Source: Planctomycetota bacterium (GTDB lineage Bacteria > Planctomycetota > Phycisphaerae > UBA1845 > PWPN01). From it: 7,180 bases of DNA. The position numbers and the translations under genes were made by a program. The notes beneath the pieces were generated by a model. That model searched no databases, had not been told where the DNA came from, and worked only from the letters and a program-made list of their open reading frames with translations. How positions within the stretch are numbered: the stretch's first letter is position 1; each line of letters opens with the position of its first letter. Location of the stretch: NCBI GenBank assembly GCA_016209665.1, contig JACQVT010000403.1, positions 1-7,180 of the forward strand, written 5' to 3'. Below, one piece after another: positions 4,787 to 7,180 of the stretch.

Positions 4787-6148
4787 ATGGCGTTACCCGT
4801 GGTGGCCATCGTAGGCAGACCCAACGTGGGGAAGAGTTCGCTGCTGAACGCGCTGGCCGGCCGACGCATCAGCATCGTGGACCCGACGGCGGGGGTGACC
4901 CGCGACCGCGTCTCGGCCATCCTCGAGTACCGGGATCGCTATTTCGAGCTGGTGGACACCGGCGGCTATGGGATCGTGGACCGCGACGACCTCGACGCCG
5001 ACGTCGAGCAGCAGATCCGCTTCGCCGTCGAGCAGGCGTCGCTGGTGCTGTTCGTCGTGGATGCCCGGGACGGGCTGCTGCCGCCGGACCAGGAGGTCGC
5101 CAACTGGCTGCGGGCGTCGGACAAGCCGGTGGTCGTGTTGGCCAACAAGGTGGATGCGCTGGACGCCCGGACGGAGCTGGGCGACTTTCACAAGCTGGGG
5201 CTCGGCCCGCCGCTGGCGGTGTCGGCGGTCCACCGGCGCGGCGAAGAAGACATCCGCGAACGGATCCACGACCACCTGGCCGGCCTGCCCGCCGACGAGC
5301 CGCCGGCGGAGGCGGTCATGAAGCTGGCGATCGTCGGCCGGCGCAACGTGGGCAAGAGCACGTTGATCAACGCGATAGCGGGGGCCCCGCGGGTGATCGT
5401 CTCCGAGGTGGCCGGCACCACCCGCGACGCCGTCGACGTGCGGTTCGAGCGCGACGGGCGGACCTACGTCGCCATCGACACCGCCGGCTTGCGAAAAAAG
5501 AGCAAGATCGCCGACGACATCGAGTTCTACAGCGCGCACCGCACGGAGCTGTCCATCCGGCGAGCGGACGTGGTGCTGTTCCTGGTCGATTCGACCGCCG
5601 AGGCGGGCACGGTCGACAAGAAGCTGGGCCGATACATCGCCGACCAGTACAAGCCCTGCGTGATCGTGGTCAACAAGTGGGACCTGGCCAAGGACCGCTC
5701 GTCGAGCGACGCCTACGGCGAGTACCTGTCCAAGACGCTGGTGGGCCTGGACTATGCCCCGATCGCGTTCATCACCGCCAAGGACGGCAAGAACGTGCAG
5801 TCAATGATCGATCTGGCGACGGAACTGTTCAAGCAGTCCCGAACGCGGGTCTCGACGGGCGAACTCAACCGGGTGATCGGCGGGGCGACGAGCCAGGGGC
5901 TGCCGACGCCCAGGCGCGGGACGGGCGCGGTGAAACTGCTGTACGCGACGCAGGTGGCGGTGTGCCCGCCCACGATTGTGGTGTTCGTCAATGAGCCGTC
6001 GCGGGTCACGCCGGTGTTCGAGCGGTTCCTGGTGAATCGCATGCGAGAGACGTTGCCGTTCGCGGAGGTTCCGATCCGCCTGGTGGTGCGGGGCCGAGGC
6101 GGAGCCAGAGCGGCGAGTGAGGCGGTCCGCAACCACGTGGAGACGTAG
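4787..6148 (+). CDS. der: Ribosome assembly GTPase Der (EngA)
   Basis: This 453-residue cytosolic protein has the diagnostic Der layout of two consecutive G domains and a KH-like C-terminus. It assists late assembly of the 50S subunit and is essential in most bacteria. First G domain: GRPNVGKS (10-17), TAGVTRD (34-40, G2), DTGG (57-60), NKVD (120-123) and SA (146-147). Second: GRRNVGKST (184-192), GTTRDAVD (210-217), DTAG (231-234) followed by LRKKSKI, and NKWD (296-299). The KH-like domain spans about 350-453, with KLLYATQV and PSRVTPVFERFL motifs. All nucleotide-binding motifs are intact. A GTG eight codons upstream (4763) is in frame, but the family normally starts just before the VAIVGRPNVGKS segment, and the -10-like hexamer lies inside that extension, so ATG 4787 is preferred. 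The zinc-ribbon gene follows after 2 bases and is probably co-transcribed. Confidence 0.96.
   Translation: MALPVVAIVGRPNVGKSSLLNALAGRRISIVDPTAGVTRDRVSAILEYRDRYFELVDTGGYGIVDRDDLDADVEQQIRFAVEQASLVLFVVDARDGLLPPDQEVANWLRASDKPVVVLANKVDALDARTELGDFHKLGLGPPLAVSAVHRRGEEDIRERIHDHLAGLPADEPPAEAVMKLAIVGRRNVGKSTLINAIAGAPRVIVSEVAGTTRDAVDVRFERDGRTYVAIDTAGLRKKSKIADDIEFYSAHRTELSIRRADVVLFLVDSTAEAGTVDKKLGRYIADQYKPCVIVVNKWDLAKDRSSSDAYGEYLSKTLVGLDYAPIAFITAKDGKNVQSMIDLATELFKQSRTRVSTGELNRVIGGATSQGLPTPRRGTGAVKLLYATQVAVCPPTIVVFVNEPSRVTPVFERFLVNRMRETLPFAEVPIRLVVRGRGGARAASEAVRNHVET
6139..6142 (+). promoter_or_regulatory. Ribosome site deciding the GTG start at 6151
   Basis: GGAG lies within the last codons of der, 8 bases before the GTG at 6151. 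It supports that start and coupled translation with der. Confidence 0.5.
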
Positions 6149-6150
6149 AC

Positions 6151-6717
6151 GTGTCGATCAAACTACACTGCGAGCACTGCGGAGCATCGGTGACGGCGCC
6201 TCGTGAGATGGCCGGCCGGGTCTCGAAATGCCCGGCCTGCGGCAACCCGGTTTACGTGCCCACGCCGGAGGAAGAGATCGAGGAACTGCCGCTGGCGCCG
6301 GAGGACGTCTCCGATCTGCAGAAGGAGGCGATGCTGCAAGCGGAACGCCGCCGCCTGGACAGTCTGCTCCTCCGCGAAAACGACGGACGCGACAGCGGCG
6401 AGACCAGCGAACCGGCGGGCCGAACGGCCGTACCGCCGGGCGCCGGCAGCCAGCCGGGGGCGGGACAGACAGGTGGGGTGGGGTCCATTGGCAGCCGTCT
6501 CGAAAAGGCCCTGCACACATATCTGGTGGCTGTCCGCGACTCAAACCTGGATGCGGCGGAACGGGCCCTGAACATCCTGAGGATGCAACCACGCACCGCC
6601 CGGGAACTCGTGGATCGGCTGGCCACGGACCAGATTCCCCCGCCGGAGATGGCCAAGGTGCCGGCCACCGTGTACCAGGGATTTCTGAAGAGTCTGCGCT
6701 CGCGGTTGCAGCCCTGA
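6151..6717 (+). CDS. Zinc-ribbon protein of unknown function, co-transcribed with der
   Basis: This 188-residue protein starts with GTG. Residues 7-30 form a four-cysteine zinc ribbon (CEHC at 7-10, CPAC at 27-30) with VTAPREMAGRVSKC between, a common opening in planctomycete proteins. Residues 39-75 are acidic then charged and helical (EEEIEELPLAPEDVSDLQKE; RRRLDSLLLR). Residues about 80-108 are a Gly/Pro/Ser/Thr-rich, probably disordered linker. Residues about 109-188 look helical (RLEKALHTYLVAVRDSNLDAAERALNIL..., ending FLKSLRSRLQP). There is no signal peptide or membrane segment. The gap of 2 bases after der and the ribosome site inside der indicate one operon, so a link to ribosome assembly or RNA binding is possible but unproven. 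The C-terminal domain is not recognised. Confidence 0.8.
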   Translation: MSIKLHCEHCGASVTAPREMAGRVSKCPACGNPVYVPTPEEEIEELPLAPEDVSDLQKEAMLQAERRRLDSLLLRENDGRDSGETSEPAGRTAVPPGAGSQPGAGQTGGVGSIGSRLEKALHTYLVAVRDSNLDAAERALNILRMQPRTARELVDRLATDQIPPPEMAKVPATVYQGFLKSLRSRLQP

Positions 6718-6740
6718 GGTAAATCGTCACATCCATCTTC

Positions 6741-6773
6741 GCGTTGAGCGGGAACACGCTCGGAACGCAACGC
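6741..6773. terminator. Two-part hairpin between convergent genes (possible terminator)
   Basis: The outer arms GCGTTG (6741-6746) and CAACGC (6768-6773) flank an inner stem GAGCG (6746-6750) / CGCTC (6757-6761), with the G at 6746 shared, and an unpaired GGAACG on the right. It lies between the ends of the zinc-ribbon gene and the minus-strand PilX-like ORF, the natural place for a two-way terminator. No T-tract follows on either strand, so an intrinsic terminator is not certain. Confidence 0.35.
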
Positions 6774-7009
6774 TATCGTCCGTCGTAGGGAACACCGTTG
6801 TCACCGACCGCGTCGCCGCGGAGTTGAATGAGCGTGGTCTGGGTGAGGGCCTCACTGACGGCCCGCAGCTCGCTGGCCTTGAGCGCCTGTTCGGCCGCCT
6901 GGCGCTGCTGACTCGACACGACGAGCAGGGCCGATCCAATGATAAACAGCAGGGCCAGAACCGCGATAGCCAGCACGATCACCGAACCTCGTCGTCGCCC
7001 GCCAGACAT
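6773..7009 (-). CDS. PilX/pseudopilin-like membrane-anchored N-terminus, probably truncated
   Basis: The 78-codon frame opens MSGGRRRGSVIVLAIAVLALLF. It has a basic head, a prepilin-like Gly8|Ser cleavage site and a hydrophobic helix to about residue 31, then an amphipathic helix (SSQQRQAAEQALKASELRAVSEALTQ). Glu at position 5 of the mature helix is absent, so it is closer to PilX-type N-termini than to major pilins. The protein would be anchored in the cytoplasmic membrane with the rest outside. In planctomycetes this opening usually begins proteins of several hundred to over a thousand residues, and GDNGVPYDG (about 69-77) resembles their early segment. Here a TAG follows immediately. Neither of the other two frames continues convincingly, and the zinc-ribbon gene begins in the opposite direction within 55 bases. 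It is most likely a stub left by deletion or rearrangement, though a genuine small protein is possible. Confidence 0.55.
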   Translation of the reverse strand: MSGGRRRGSVIVLAIAVLALLFIIGSALLVVSSQQRQAAEQALKASELRAVSEALTQTTLIQLRGDAVGDNGVPYDGR

Positions 7010-7015
7010 CTCGGG

Positions 7016-7020
7016 CCTCC
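7016..7020 (-). promoter_or_regulatory. Shine-Dalgarno of the PilX-like ORF
   Basis: GGAGG on the minus strand lies 6 bases before the ATG at 7009. It is a strong site at ideal distance and shows that the 5' end of the PilX-like gene is intact. Confidence 0.6.
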
Positions 7021-7075
7021 AGACAATACTACCGAGAAAAAAGTGGCCGAACGATGGGCCTCGTAAGGTGCGACT

Positions 7076-7093
7076 TCGTGAACCGATTCACGA
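7076..7093. repeat. Perfect 7-bp inverted repeat upstream of the PilX-like ORF
   Basis: TCGTGAA, CCGA, TTCACGA is a perfect inverted repeat, 67 bases upstream of the ATG at 7009. A further CGTGAA half-site occurs at 7103-7108. This could be a regulator site in the space between the minus-strand ORF and the possible plus-strand gene at 7108, or a small hairpin. Confidence 0.35.
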
Positions 7094-7107
7094 CCACAGC
7101 GGCGTGA

Positions 7108-7180
7108 ATGATGCTCGAGCGTGTGCAAAAAAACACAGCCTTCCAGGATTTCAAGCAGCGCAACCGGCCCGCCGCTCCGA
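7108..7180 (+). CDS. Possible start of a gene running off the right edge
   Basis: An ATG-ATG pair (7108, 7111), directly preceded by an in-frame TGA, opens a frame to the edge (24 codons). It reads MMLERVQKNTAFQDFKQRNR and then PAAP. The composition is protein-like and mostly GC at third positions. No clear Shine-Dalgarno site is visible and the peptide is too short to identify. The minus strand also has an open frame here, so strand and reality are uncertain. Confidence 0.3.
   Translation, partial: MMLERVQKNTAFQDFKQRNRPAAP

Noticed and set aside
4705..5994. Plus-strand 429-codon frame overlapping der in another frame
   Set aside because: Its translation is Arg/Gly-rich and repetitive, typical of an out-of-frame reading of a GC-rich gene. 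Der motifs are complete in the true frame.
7026..7031. TAGTAT as a -10 for the PilX-like ORF
   Set aside because: Transcription would start on or inside the GGAGG ribosome site, and no -35 lies at the right spacing.
7120..7145. Run of seven A/T near the right edge as an intrinsic terminator on the minus strand
   Set aside because: No stable GC-rich stem precedes the T-run on the minus strand. Only a 4-bp TGTG/CACA pairing spans the run itself.
1..7180. CRISPR array, tRNA, rRNA, transposon or phage attachment site
   Set aside because: No regularly spaced direct repeats, cloverleaf-like sequence, rRNA signature, transposase motif or terminal repeats were found on reading both strands.

Overview
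The window looks like chromosomal DNA of a GC-rich planctomycete (Planctomycetota, possibly the Phycisphaerae side). No rRNA or marker alignment is available, so this is an inference. It rests on a Tat-exported GH116-type glycoside hydrolase carrying a module I associate with planctomycete glycoside hydrolases, a zinc-ribbon protein of a style common in planctomycetes just after der, and a PilX-like 'RRRGS + hydrophobic helix' N-terminus of the kind that starts many large planctomycete proteins.

Layout, left to right. (1) 1-1409, minus: the N-terminal 469 codons of an exported GH116-like protein, cut by the left edge before the catalytic domain. (2) 1410-1792: a 383-base divergent intergenic region with a good extended -10 element, a short leader ORF and inverted repeats. 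(3) 1793-3981, plus: a tight two-gene operon with a 4-base ATGA overlap. It encodes a Schlafen/AlbA_2 plus GHKL-ATPase protein and a ParA/MinD-type P-loop ATPase with a long family-specific C-terminal region and no ParB. (4) 3998-4678, minus: endonuclease V (nfi), convergent with the operon. (5) 4787-6717, plus: der, the double GTPase of 50S ribosome assembly, followed after 2 bases by a zinc-ribbon protein. nfi and der diverge from a 108-base region, and both have a -10-like hexamer so close to the ATG that leaderless transcripts are plausible. (6) 6773-7009, minus: a 78-codon PilX-like ORF that seems to be the stub of a much longer family. (7) 7010-7180: mostly intergenic, with a possible new plus-strand gene starting at 7108 and running off the edge.

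How the genes fit together: nfi (repair of deaminated DNA) and der/zinc-ribbon (ribosome assembly and an unknown partner) are housekeeping. The hydrolase belongs to polysaccharide or glycoside degradation. The AlbA_2-GHKL/ParA pair is the accessory-looking element and the best candidate for an undescribed system. It joins a nucleic-acid-associated domain, a GHKL ATP pocket whose usual catalytic Glu is replaced by Gln, and a ParA switch ATPase, in one translationally coupled unit. Its function is unknown. A defence, nucleoid-associated or regulatory role is only a hypothesis. I saw no tRNA, rRNA, CRISPR array, transposase or attachment site.
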